A model generated the notes under the pieces. That model was not told where the DNA came from. It did no database searches and was given only the letters and a program-made list of their open reading frames with translations. DNA of 11,788 nt from Eubacterium sp. Lineage in GTDB: Bacteria; Bacillota_A; Clostridia; Lachnospirales; Lachnospiraceae. Position numbers and translations under genes: made by a program. Below are positions 1 through 6,612 of this stretch, one piece after another. The stretch spans positions 1-11,788 of the forward strand of contig JAMPGN010000138.1 in NCBI GenBank assembly GCA_023663915.1. Direction: 5' to 3'. Positions within the stretch are counted from its first letter, which is position 1. Each line of letters starts with the position of its first letter.

Positions 1-22
1 GCATCCATGCGCGATTCGGGCT

Positions 23-46
23 TTTCGGGACATCCATGTCCCGAAA
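23..46. repeat. Hairpin at the outer end of the left repeat
   Basis: Arms TTTCGGGACAT (23-33) and ATGTCCCGAAA (36-46) are perfect complements around CC, giving a stem of about 10 bp once a minimal loop is allowed. The right copy of the repeat ends inside the same palindrome at 11775-11788. No run of T follows on either strand, so it does not look like a standard intrinsic terminator. It may be a bidirectional structural element. Confidence 0.75.
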
Positions 47-198
47 TTGCTAGTTTACAGACGGAATACTAAGAAAATCTCAGTCTCCTTCACAGGATAT
101 GTGCTTATTTCGAGTTCGCGAAGCGAATCTCGCAAACGAGCGAAGCTCGTTTTGTGCAATCTGCCAGCCGAAGTTTATCGAAAGAGTTTTTGACACCC
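28..198 (+). repeat. Long inverted repeat, left copy
   Basis: This segment is repeated in reverse complement at 11656-11788. Bases 28-94 match 11722-11788 with 3 mismatches in 67 positions (at 53, 56 and 83). Bases 150-198 match 11656-11704 with 3 mismatches in 49. Between these blocks lie 16 diverged bases in both copies, plus a 39-base element (111-149) present only here. The repeat contains no open reading frame of note. It is best read as a non-coding, hairpin-bearing dispersed intergenic repeat. The presence of two copies is seen directly; that it occurs elsewhere in the genome is inferred from both window ends lying inside it. Confidence 0.9.
111..149. repeat. Double-hairpin repeat element, copy 1
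   Basis: This 39-base unit folds as two hairpins in tandem. The first pairs 111-119 with 123-132 around a GAA loop and leaves one bulged T at 128. The second is CGAGC (137-141), loop GAA, GCTCG (145-149). The linker is CAAA. A related unit lies at 229-269. The copy at 11656-11788 of the surrounding repeat lacks it completely, so it behaves as a clean insertion or deletion. Confidence 0.8.
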
Positions 199-228
199 GA
201 ATTGTAACAGGAAACTGCTCTGGGTTTT

Positions 229-269
229 CGAGTTCGCCGCAGGCGAATCTCGTAATCGAGCCTTGCTCG
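229..269. repeat. Double-hairpin repeat element, copy 2
   Basis: This 41-base unit has the same architecture as 111-149. The first hairpin pairs 229-238 with 242-252 around a GCA loop, with the bulged T at 248 in the equivalent place. The second hairpin is CGAGC (257-261), loop CTT, GCTCG (265-269), extended by a T256-A270 pair. Loops and linker (TAAT) differ from copy 1, while outer stems are identical and the inner stem changes in a paired way. It lies outside the long inverted repeat, 30 bases past its end. Confidence 0.75.
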
Positions 270-308
270 ATTTAGTATACCACAAATAGACGGGTTATGA
301 TTGGAGTT

Positions 309-430
309 GTCGGATAATCAACAGTAAAAGTCGGATTCACAACATCTATTTGAGATTGGCTGTATGAAAAAGTCGGATTTTCTATAAATTCCTACGAATA
401 AGTGATAGAGAGGAGGGCGGTTTGTCCGAT
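309..430 (+). promoter_or_regulatory. Four helically phased GTCGGAT-like boxes, putative operator array
   Basis: GTCGGAT occurs at 309-315, 330-336 and 372-378, and GTCCGAT (one mismatch) at 424-430, overlapping the likely -35 box. Start-to-start distances are 21, 42 and 52 bases, close to 2, 4 and 5 turns of the DNA helix, so all four would face the same side. Direct repeats about 21 bp apart next to a -35 box are typical of AraC-family activators. YesN-type AraC regulators often control LplB/YtcP-type transporters. The boxes are seen directly; assignment to such a regulator is inference. Confidence 0.5.
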
Positions 431-451
431 ACAATTTAACCATGTTATATA
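422..451 (+). promoter_or_regulatory. Candidate sigma-A promoter of the transporter genes
   Basis: TTGTCC (422-427) is a plausible -35 box. It is followed after 17 bases by TTATAT (445-450), or after 18 bases by TATATA (446-451) preceded by an extended -10 TG (443-444). Transcription would start near 457-458, leaving a leader of about 35 bases before the lipoprotein gene. The -35 box is imperfect, which suits an activated promoter. Confidence 0.5.
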
Positions 452-454
452 GTT

Positions 455-468
455 CCCCGTGATCGGGG
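455..468 (+). promoter_or_regulatory. Short inverted repeat at the predicted transcript start
   Basis: CCCCG (455-459) and CGGGG (464-468) flank a TGAT loop. If transcription starts near 457, this would be a hairpin at the 5' end of the mRNA (possible stability element). It could instead be an operator half-site pair. Only the base complementarity is seen. Confidence 0.3.
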
Positions 469-492
469 CAAAGATGAAAGGAGAAGAAAGAT

Positions 493-2025
493 ATGTGTAA
501 ATTGCTGAAAAGAACAGCGGCTGTTCTGTTGGCTATGACAATGATGAGCGCAGCCCTTACCGGCTGCGGTGGCGGTTCCGCTGATTCAGGAACAGCGGGG
601 GATGCTTCGGGGACAACGGAGACAGGAGAGACAGGAGGGAGCGGCGAAACCGCCAATGATGGTGAAATCGTAAAACTCCGTGTATGGGGATTCGGTTATA
701 CCTCAAGTTCCGATGATTGTGCTGCGGTAGCAGAGGCGGTCAACGAGATCACACGCGAGAAGATTGGCGTTGAAATTGAACTGGTACGGAATGGTGACGG
801 CGAGAAGCTGAATCTGGCGCTTACTTCTGGCGAGCAGCTCGACCTCGTGAATTATCATACCTATTCCGGCGGACTGAGCACTCTGGTGACAAATGGTTAT
901 GCGTTGCCGTTAGATGATCTGGTTGCGGAATATGGACAGGATATGGTGCAGACGGTCGGTGAGGACAATCTGGTTCTTGGGAAGATCAATGGCGTGTTGT
1001 ATTCCGTTCCAAGTTTAAGCCAGGTGACAGCGACAAGTTATGGTTTGGCAATGCGTGCGGATATCCTCGCAGAGATGGGGATTGACCCGGCAACCATTAA
1101 GACGTGGGATGATGTGCATGATGTACTGCTTCAGGTGAAGGAGGCATATCCCGATCTGTATCCGGTCGTTCCGAGCTGGGGCGGCGGCGGTCAGCAGAAG
1201 ACCTTCGCGTTTGATAACCTGGGCACAGGATTCTGGGATGGGTTAGGTATCCTGGAGAATGCGCATGATAGCAGCACGACGGTAGTCAATATGTATGAGA
1301 CGGATTCTTACCGTGAGTTTGTTGAGCGTATGTATCAGTGGAATCAGGAAGGGCTTCTGATGCCTGACTCGACGACAAGCAATGAGACGGATCTGATGAA
1401 ATCGGTTGGTTTTTCTGATTTTGAGAACAATAGCCCTACAAAGGCATCTGAACTTACGACAAGCTGGGGTCATGAGGCGGTGGTTATTCAATTAGTTGAG
1501 CCGTTTAAGGCTTCCGGTATCGGTGGATCGTCATGGTTTATTCCTTCCGTTTGTGAACATCCGGAAAAGGCTATGCAGCTTTGGAACCTTATGTATACGG
1601 ACCCGGAGATCGACAACCTTCTGGTGAATGGTGTAGAGGGTGTTCATTATGAGCGTGTGGATGATGAACATGTGAAAGCGATCGATGGAACTACCTGGGA
1701 GCCTACGCTGTATTGGGGATGGCCAAACGGCGAACTTGCAACGCTTTCTGAGGGCGCTGATCCGAATCAGTGGAATGAACTGAATGAGTTTAGTGCAGGC
1801 GCTTCCAACAGCCCGGCGTTGGGATTCCGTTTTGACAATTCTACTGTCATGAATGAAATTACTGCCTGCAACAACGTGATTGCAAAATATGATGTGGGTC
1901 TGCGCTGGGGCGAATTGAATCCCGACGAAGCGCTTCCGAAATTCAATGAAGAATTGAAGGCGGCTGGTCTTGATACGATTATTGCGGAGAAGCAGAAACA
2001 GCTTGACGAATTTCTTGCTCAGTAA
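493..2025 (+). CDS. Lipoprotein sugar-binding protein of an ABC importer (LplA-like, DUF3502 type)
   Basis: This is the extracytoplasmic, membrane-anchored solute-binding protein of a carbohydrate ABC importer, 510 residues. The N-terminus has a positively charged start, a hydrophobic stretch and the lipobox LTGC, making Cys25 the lipidated residue after signal peptidase II cleavage. A Gly/Ser/Thr/Glu-rich spacer (about residues 26-57) follows. The binding domain begins near VKLRVWGFGY. The last ~70 residues resemble the DUF3502 domain found at the end of LplA-type binding proteins. A strong AAAGGAG site (477-483) lies 9 bases before the ATG. It is the first gene of the cluster, separated from its permeases by a perfect stem-loop. 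The family suggests oligosaccharides (500-residue class, many aromatic residues); the ligand cannot be told from sequence. A peptide ligand is less likely given the neighbours. Confidence 0.92.
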   Translation: MCKLLKRTAAVLLAMTMMSAALTGCGGGSADSGTAGDASGTTETGETGGSGETANDGEIVKLRVWGFGYTSSSDDCAAVAEAVNEITREKIGVEIELVRNGDGEKLNLALTSGEQLDLVNYHTYSGGLSTLVTNGYALPLDDLVAEYGQDMVQTVGEDNLVLGKINGVLYSVPSLSQVTATSYGLAMRADILAEMGIDPATIKTWDDVHDVLLQVKEAYPDLYPVVPSWGGGGQQKTFAFDNLGTGFWDGLGILENAHDSSTTVVNMYETDSYREFVERMYQWNQEGLLMPDSTTSNETDLMKSVGFSDFENNSPTKASELTTSWGHEAVVIQLVEPFKASGIGGSSWFIPSVCEHPEKAMQLWNLMYTDPEIDNLLVNGVEGVHYERVDDEHVKAIDGTTWEPTLYWGWPNGELATLSEGADPNQWNELNEFSAGASNSPALGFRFDNSTVMNEITACNNVIAKYDVGLRWGELNPDEALPKFNEELKAAGLDTIIAEKQKQLDEFLAQ

Positions 2026-2095
2026 GCGTGTATGGAGCGTACTGTAAAGGTGCAGTTTTCGTTGAAACTTTAGGAAAATTTACACGGCAAAAAAT

Positions 2096-2123
2096 AACGG
2101 GTCAGGTAGATACCTGACCCGTT
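2096..2123 (+). promoter_or_regulatory. Perfect intercistronic stem-loop between binding protein and permease genes
   Basis: AACGGGTCAGGTA (2096-2108) and TACCTGACCCGTT (2111-2123) are perfect 13-base complements around GA, giving about 12 bp with a realistic loop. No T-run follows on the + strand, so it is not a classical terminator for this operon. The A-rich stretch before it would give a U-tract only for transcription from the opposite direction. The best reading is an mRNA structure that protects or delimits the 3' end of the binding-protein message. That would give more lipoprotein than permease, as is common for binding-protein genes. Confidence 0.7.
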
Positions 2124-2152
2124 CTACCTAAAAGGGAAGGAGGTTTGTGCTT

Positions 2153-3070
2153 ATGCAGAAAGCACTGAAAACAATCAAGCGTTTCTGGCCGCTTTATCTT
2201 ATGCTGCTGCCTGGTACGATTTATCTTATTATTAACAATTACATTCCTATGACTGGTATTGTGGTGGCATTCAAGCAGTATAATGTGCGGGACGGTCTTT
2301 ACCACAGTCCGAATATTGGGCTCAAAAACTTTGAATTTCTTTTTAAGACCAATGACGCATGGCTGATTACGAAAAATACGGTTCTTTATAACCTGGTATT
2401 TATTGTGCTGGGTGCGGTACTGTCCATTACTGTGGCGATTATTCTGAATGAAATCCGCAGCAAGATGGCGAAACAGGTATACCAGACGGTTATTTTGATT
2501 CCTTATTTGATTTCCATCGTTGTAGTCAGTTATCTGGCATTTGCATTCTTAAGCAACGGCAATGGATTCTTTAACAACACACTTCTGCCTGCATTGGGAA
2601 TGGAACCGATCAACTGGTACAATGAACCGAAATACTGGCCGGTTATCCTTGTGGTTGTGAATATCTGGAAATCGATCGGATACAATTCCATTTTATACTA
2701 TTCTACAATTTGTGGAATCGATGGAAGTTTATATGAGGCGGCTGCCGTGGACGGGGCGAATCGCTGGCACAGAATAGTCAATATTACGCTGCCGTGCCTG
2801 AAATCTACGATTATTATTCTGACACTGATGAATCTTGGAAATATCTTCCGTTCCGATTTTGGTCTCTTCTATCAGGTGCCGATGAACTCCGGTGCATTGA
2901 TGGATGTGACAAACACGATTGATACATATGTGTACAGAGGCTTGATGCAGACAAACAATATCGGAATGTCATCGGCGGCAGGTTTATATCAGTCCGTAGT
3001 CGGCTTCATTCTGGTTCTGACTGCGAATATGGTCGTGCGTAAAGTTGACAGCGACAGTTCGCTGTTCTAG
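2153..3070 (+). CDS. ABC sugar-transporter permease, LplB-type
   Basis: This is an integral membrane subunit of the importer, 305 residues from the chosen start. About six hydrophobic segments are visible (roughly residues 10-30, 75-98, 110-135, 160-182, 215-235, 280-297). The EAA loop that docks with the ATPase is EAAAVDGANRWHRIVNITLP, starting near Glu195. The N-terminus (FWPLYLMLLPGTIYLIINNY) and the phrase PMTGIVVAFKQYN are typical of LplB proteins. The ATG at 2153 is preferred over the GTG at 2147 because the AAGGAGG site (2137-2143) sits 9 bases before the ATG but only 3 before the GTG. The stop is 12 bases ahead of the next permease, so the two are co-translated partners. Confidence 0.93.
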   Translation: MQKALKTIKRFWPLYLMLLPGTIYLIINNYIPMTGIVVAFKQYNVRDGLYHSPNIGLKNFEFLFKTNDAWLITKNTVLYNLVFIVLGAVLSITVAIILNEIRSKMAKQVYQTVILIPYLISIVVVSYLAFAFLSNGNGFFNNTLLPALGMEPINWYNEPKYWPVILVVVNIWKSIGYNSILYYSTICGIDGSLYEAAAVDGANRWHRIVNITLPCLKSTIIILTLMNLGNIFRSDFGLFYQVPMNSGALMDVTNTIDTYVYRGLMQTNNIGMSSAAGLYQSVVGFILVLTANMVVRKVDSDSSLF

Positions 3071-3082
3071 GGAGGGGAGAAG

Positions 3083-3967
3083 ATGGTAGAAAAGAAAAAA
3101 GGTTTTCAAATATTTGCAAATATTTTTATGATTGTGCTCGTGATCTGCTGTATTGCTCCTTTTATCCTGCTGATCATGTCCTCTTTCACGGAAGAAAAGT
3201 CATTGATTGCCAATGGGTATTCTTTTTTCCCGAAGGAATTTAGCGCCTATGCGTATGAATATCTGTTATCCGGTTCGGGAGCATTGATTCGCGCCTACGG
3301 CATTTCTATTTTCGTGACGGTAGTTGGTACGATTTGCAACTTGGTTTTAACGGTGCTTTATGCTTACCCGCTTTCTAGGAGAGATTTGCCTTACCGTAAT
3401 ATTTTTGCATTCTTCTTGTTTTTTACGATGTTATTCAGCGGTGGTTTAGTGCCGTCGTATATTATGTGGACACGTACTTTCCACATTCAGAATACGATTT
3501 TCGCACTGCTGATCCCGAACCTTATGATGAGTGCATTTAATGTGATCATGATGAGGACTTTCTTCACGGCGAATATTCCCGATGCGATCATCGAGGCGGC
3601 GCGTATTGATGGGGCAAGCGAGTTCCGTATTCTTGCGGTTGTTGTACTTCCTATGGCGCTGCCGATCTTAGCGACGATCGGACTGATGGTGGGTCTAGGT
3701 TACTGGAATGACTGGATGAACGGTCTGTATTATCTCAACGATGATAAGTTGTACAGTGTGCAGGTTCTTTTGACGAATATCCAGCGTCAGATGGATGCCA
3801 TCAAACAGACGATGGGAACCGGTGGAAATGTAACTGCTGCAGACCTGCCCTCTACGTCGATCCGTATGGCGATTGCGGTTATGGGCGTTTTGCCGATCAT
3901 GATCATTTATCCTTTCCTTCAGAAGTATTTTGTGAAAGGAATTGCTATCGGTGCGGTGAAGGGATAG
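3083..3967 (+). CDS. ABC sugar-transporter permease, YtcP-type
   Basis: This is the second membrane subunit, 294 residues, which would form a heterodimeric channel with the preceding permease. Six hydrophobic segments are visible (roughly residues 11-35, 70-97, 105-128, 137-161, 185-208, 261-279). The EAA loop reads EAARIDGASEFRILAVVVLP near residue 171. The ending with KYFVKGIAIGAVKG is characteristic of the MalG-like carbohydrate permeases of the YtcP group. A purine-rich GGAGGGGAG site at 3071-3079 directly follows the upstream stop codon and precedes the ATG by 3-4 bases at its nearest end. No ATPase gene follows; transport energy must come from a subunit encoded elsewhere. Confidence 0.93.
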   Translation: MVEKKKGFQIFANIFMIVLVICCIAPFILLIMSSFTEEKSLIANGYSFFPKEFSAYAYEYLLSGSGALIRAYGISIFVTVVGTICNLVLTVLYAYPLSRRDLPYRNIFAFFLFFTMLFSGGLVPSYIMWTRTFHIQNTIFALLIPNLMMSAFNVIMMRTFFTANIPDAIIEAARIDGASEFRILAVVVLPMALPILATIGLMVGLGYWNDWMNGLYYLNDDKLYSVQVLLTNIQRQMDAIKQTMGTGGNVTAADLPSTSIRMAIAVMGVLPIMIIYPFLQKYFVKGIAIGAVKG

Positions 3968-4004
3968 GCGAGTTAAAAAATTATCAAAGACAGATAATGG
4001 CGGA

Positions 4005-4037
4005 AGGCGAATGCGGAATAGGCTGTGCCTTTCGCCT
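4005..4037 (+). terminator. Weak hairpin after the permease genes, possible partial terminator
   Basis: AGGCGAA (4005-4011) pairs with TTCGCCT (4031-4037) around a 19-base interval that itself contains GGC/GCC. The sequence after it (GCTTTGTG) has only a poor T content. It may attenuate transcription into the enzyme genes or stabilise the transporter message. The long loop keeps confidence low. Confidence 0.25.
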
Positions 4038-4083
4038 GCTTTGTGTAAAGATGTAGCCCCGATTTGTAAATAATAAAAAGCGG

Positions 4084-4116
4084 GTAATTTGCAATAGAAA
4101 ACAGTAATTTACAATA
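4084..4116 (+). promoter_or_regulatory. Pair of 13-base direct repeats upstream of the first GH3 gene
   Basis: GTAATTTGCAATA (4084-4096) and GTAATTTACAATA (4104-4116) match at 12 of 13 positions with starts 20 bases apart. A looser third relative, ATTTGTAAATA, begins at 4062. Repeats spaced about two helical turns upstream of a gene are suggestive of a dimeric regulator site. The motif differs from the GTCGGAT boxes ahead of the transporter. Confidence 0.4.
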
Positions 4117-4188
4117 AAAGTGTATTGTGATGTGATAAACTCACCATAAATAAAAAGAGAGAAAGGTAAAATCCGGAGGAATTTGGTT

Positions 4189-6612
4189 ATGAACAGAAAT
4201 TACAGGAACACAGAATTAAAGCCGGAAGAGCGTGCAGAATTACTTCTTGCGGAAATGAGCTTAGAAGAGAAGATGTCACAGGTCAACACCCTGTTTCCAT
4301 TTAATGACTTTTATCAGGATTTTGATTTTATTTCCAGTCAGACTCCTTACGGGATTGGTGAAGTTAGTACGTTGGAGATGCGTAGGATCGAGACATTGGA
4401 AGAGGCGGCGCAGTGGCAGAGGAAAGTGCAGAAGATCGTGATGGATAATAGTCCGCATCACATTCCGGCGATTTTTCATATGGAAGGGCTGTGCGGAGCG
4501 TTTATACAGGATACTACCAGTTTTCCGGCAGGGATTGGGCGGGGTTCTGGTTTCGATCCGGAACTGGAGGAAAAGATTGCGGAGATCGTGAGCAGACAGG
4601 AAGCTGCCTGCGGTATCACCCATGTGCTAGCTCCGGTGCTTGATATTTCTAGGGATTCCCGTATGGGACGGCAGGGCGAGACTTACGGAGAAGATCCGAC
4701 ACTCGCATCGGCAATGGGCGCCGCCTATACGCGTGGAATCCAGAAGGCGGAGACGGCAGGCAGGAAGACGGAGAGCGTGGCGAAACATTTCCTTGCTTTT
4801 CATAATTCACAGGGTGGAATCCATGGGACTCACTCGGACACGCCGGCGCGTCTTTTGCAGGAAGTATACGGCAAACCATTTCAGGCGGCAATCGCCAAGT
4901 CAAGGTTAAAAGGAGTCATGCCCTGCTATTGCTCCATCAATGGTGAGCCGCTCTCTGCGTCCCACGGGTTGTTGACCGGACTTTTGCGGGAAGACATGGG
5001 ATTCGACGGATTGTGCGTCAGTGATTACGGCGCGATAGGTGGTGTGCACAATGTCCAGCATGTAGGGGAGACGAACGGAGAAGCGGGACTTCTGTGCATG
5101 GAAGCTGGGATGGATATCGAGATGCCGGGCACGATAGGTTATGGCGACGAACTGAAAGAGATGTTTGAGAGCGGCAGGGCGGATCTTGCGATTCTTGACC
5201 GGGCAGTGCTCCGTGTTCTTACGGCGAAGTTCCGCATGGGTCTATTCGAGAATCCGTATGCCCTTGAGGGAGAGGAATTGAGAGAAACAGTATGCCGCAG
5301 AGAGAATCGGGAGATATCTTTGCAGTCAGCGAGGGAATCTCTGGTCCTTCTGAAAAACGAGGGTGCGCTTCCAATCCGACAGGGAATCAAGAAGATTGCC
5401 CTCATCGGTCCTCACGCGGACTGCGCTAGGAAGTTTTTCGGCGGCTATACCCATCTGTGCATGATGGAATCCACTTACGCGATCGCCAATTCCATTGCCG
5501 GGGTGAGCGGCAGCGAGAATATAGAAGACAAAGAAATCGTTACGATTCCCGGAACCCATATCCAGTCGGATGAGACGGAAGAGTTTGACGCGATCCTGCG
5601 CAGGCAGAAACCGGAGTGTAAGAGTCTGTTGGAAGAACTGAGAAACCGGATGCCGGAAGCAGAGATCGTCTACGCATATGGTTATCCCATTGCAGGCGCG
5701 GACGAATCGCATTTTGAGGAGGCGTTGCAGGCGGTAAAAGAGGCGGATGTGGCCATCTTAACGCTCGGCGGGAAACATGGAACCTGCTCGATGGCTTCCA
5801 TGGGAGAGGGAGTGGATGCGTCGAATATCAATCTTCCACCTTGTCAGGACGCTTTTCTTAGAGAAGCGGCGAAGTTAGGGAAACCGTTAATTGGGGTACA
5901 TTTTGACGGAAGACCGATTTCCAGTGATGCGGCGGATGAATGTCTGAATGCGATACTGGAAGCGTGGAGTCCGGCGGAGACCGGGGCGGAGGCGGTTGTC
6001 GCTGCCTTGTTGGGAGAATATAACCCCGGTGGGAAACTTCCGATATCTGTTGCTTACCATGCGGGGCAGATTCCGATTTATTACAATCATCCCAACGGTT
6101 CCGCATGGCACCAAGGGGAGAGTATCGGGTTTGTCAATTATGTGGATCTTCCGCATACGCCGCGCTATTGTTTCGGGCATGGGTTGTCCTATACAGATTT
6201 TGTCTATTCGGATTTGAAGATTTCGGAAAGCGAGATCGAACCCCATGGAAAACTGCGGATCGAGGTGGTGATTGCGAACGTCGGGGAGCGCGAAGGCGAC
6301 GAGGTAGTCCAGCTTTATCTGCGGGACCGGTTCGCGAGCATGACAAGACCCGTCAAGGAGCTGGCGGGCTTTCAGAGAATTTCCTTAAAACCGGGTGAGA
6401 GGAAGAAAGTCGTTTTCGAGGTATCCGCCAGTCAGATGGCATTTCTTGACAAGGATATGCGCTGGCGGATTGAGAAGGGTGTGATTGATGTGGAGATCGG
6501 AAGTTCTTCTGAGGATATTCGTTTGACGGGAGAGTACCAGATAAAAGAGACCGACTGGGTCTTAGGCAGGGATAGGGTGTTTTATGCGAACACTTCTTGC
6601 GAAATAATGTAA
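4189..6612 (+). CDS. Glycoside hydrolase family 3, canonical domain order (beta-glucosidase/beta-xylosidase type)
   Basis: This is a predicted cytoplasmic exo-acting retaining glycosidase of 807 residues without a signal peptide. The order is usual for the family: catalytic TIM barrel first (about residues 10-345), then the alpha/beta sandwich domain (about 370-670, ending in FGHGLSY), then a fibronectin III-like domain (about 690-785, with DEVVQLYLRD). The substrate-binding KH pair is at Lys199-His200. The nucleophile is Asp279 in SDYGAI. The acid/base candidate is Glu540 in MGEGVDASNINLP. The ATG at 4189 is chosen because GGAGGA (4175-4180) lies 8 bases upstream; an in-frame TTG at 4183 would be only 2 bases from that site. 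Family 3 members of this layout remove beta-glucose, beta-xylose or similar residues from non-reducing ends; which one is not readable here. Confidence 0.9.
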   Translation: MNRNYRNTELKPEERAELLLAEMSLEEKMSQVNTLFPFNDFYQDFDFISSQTPYGIGEVSTLEMRRIETLEEAAQWQRKVQKIVMDNSPHHIPAIFHMEGLCGAFIQDTTSFPAGIGRGSGFDPELEEKIAEIVSRQEAACGITHVLAPVLDISRDSRMGRQGETYGEDPTLASAMGAAYTRGIQKAETAGRKTESVAKHFLAFHNSQGGIHGTHSDTPARLLQEVYGKPFQAAIAKSRLKGVMPCYCSINGEPLSASHGLLTGLLREDMGFDGLCVSDYGAIGGVHNVQHVGETNGEAGLLCMEAGMDIEMPGTIGYGDELKEMFESGRADLAILDRAVLRVLTAKFRMGLFENPYALEGEELRETVCRRENREISLQSARESLVLLKNEGALPIRQGIKKIALIGPHADCARKFFGGYTHLCMMESTYAIANSIAGVSGSENIEDKEIVTIPGTHIQSDETEEFDAILRRQKPECKSLLEELRNRMPEAEIVYAYGYPIAGADESHFEEALQAVKEADVAILTLGGKHGTCSMASMGEGVDASNINLPPCQDAFLREAAKLGKPLIGVHFDGRPISSDAADECLNAILEAWSPAETGAEAVVAALLGEYNPGGKLPISVAYHAGQIPIYYNHPNGSAWHQGESIGFVNYVDLPHTPRYCFGHGLSYTDFVYSDLKISESEIEPHGKLRIEVVIANVGEREGDEVVQLYLRDRFASMTRPVKELAGFQRISLKPGERKKVVFEVSASQMAFLDKDMRWRIEKGVIDVEIGSSSEDIRLTGEYQIKETDWVLGRDRVFYANTSCEIM

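Larger units (their letters stand above)
1..492. other. Gene-free leader region with repeats and promoter
   Basis: No convincing coding region lies in these 492 bases. The first 27 bases look like the second half of a hairpin repeat cut by the window edge. Bases 28-198 are the left copy of an inverted repeat shared with the right end. Bases 199-308 hold a second double-hairpin element and otherwise unremarkable AT-rich DNA. Bases 309-492 look like the control region of the transporter genes, with phased direct repeats, a sigma-A-like promoter, a short hairpin and a strong ribosome binding site. The regulator gene that would act here is not in the window. Confidence 0.7.
3968..4188 (+). promoter_or_regulatory. 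Spacer between transporter and GH3 genes with repeats and possible internal promoter
   Basis: No gene is seen in these 221 bases. ATTATC (3980-3985) and GATAAT (3993-3998) form an inverted repeat with a 7-base gap. A possible promoter for the glycosidase gene is TTGTGA (4125-4130), 16 bases, TAAATA (4147-4152), but both boxes are weak. A strong GGAGGA ribosome binding site (4175-4180) ends the spacer. The length and repeats suggest separate or additional control of the enzyme genes; readthrough from the transporter is equally possible. Confidence 0.4.

Noticed and set aside
111..269. CRISPR-like array
   Set aside because: Only two structured units with diverged sequence and a single interval; no regular repeat-spacer pattern and no cas genes.
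2096..2123. Intrinsic terminator for the binding-protein gene
   Set aside because: The stem is followed by CTACCTA rather than a T-run on the coding strand. A U-tract would form only for minus-strand transcription, where no gene is present.
2147..2152. GTG start for the first permease
   Set aside because: It sits only 3 bases from the AAGGAGG site; the ATG at 2153 has normal 9-base spacing.
4183..4188. TTG start for the first GH3 gene
   Set aside because: It is just 2 bases from GGAGGA; the ATG at 4189 has 8-base spacing.
5326..6246. Minus-strand open frames of 119-128 codons within the first GH3 gene
   Set aside because: They are antisense shadows of a well supported gene, with no domain, no credible ribosome binding site and no conserved-looking sequence.
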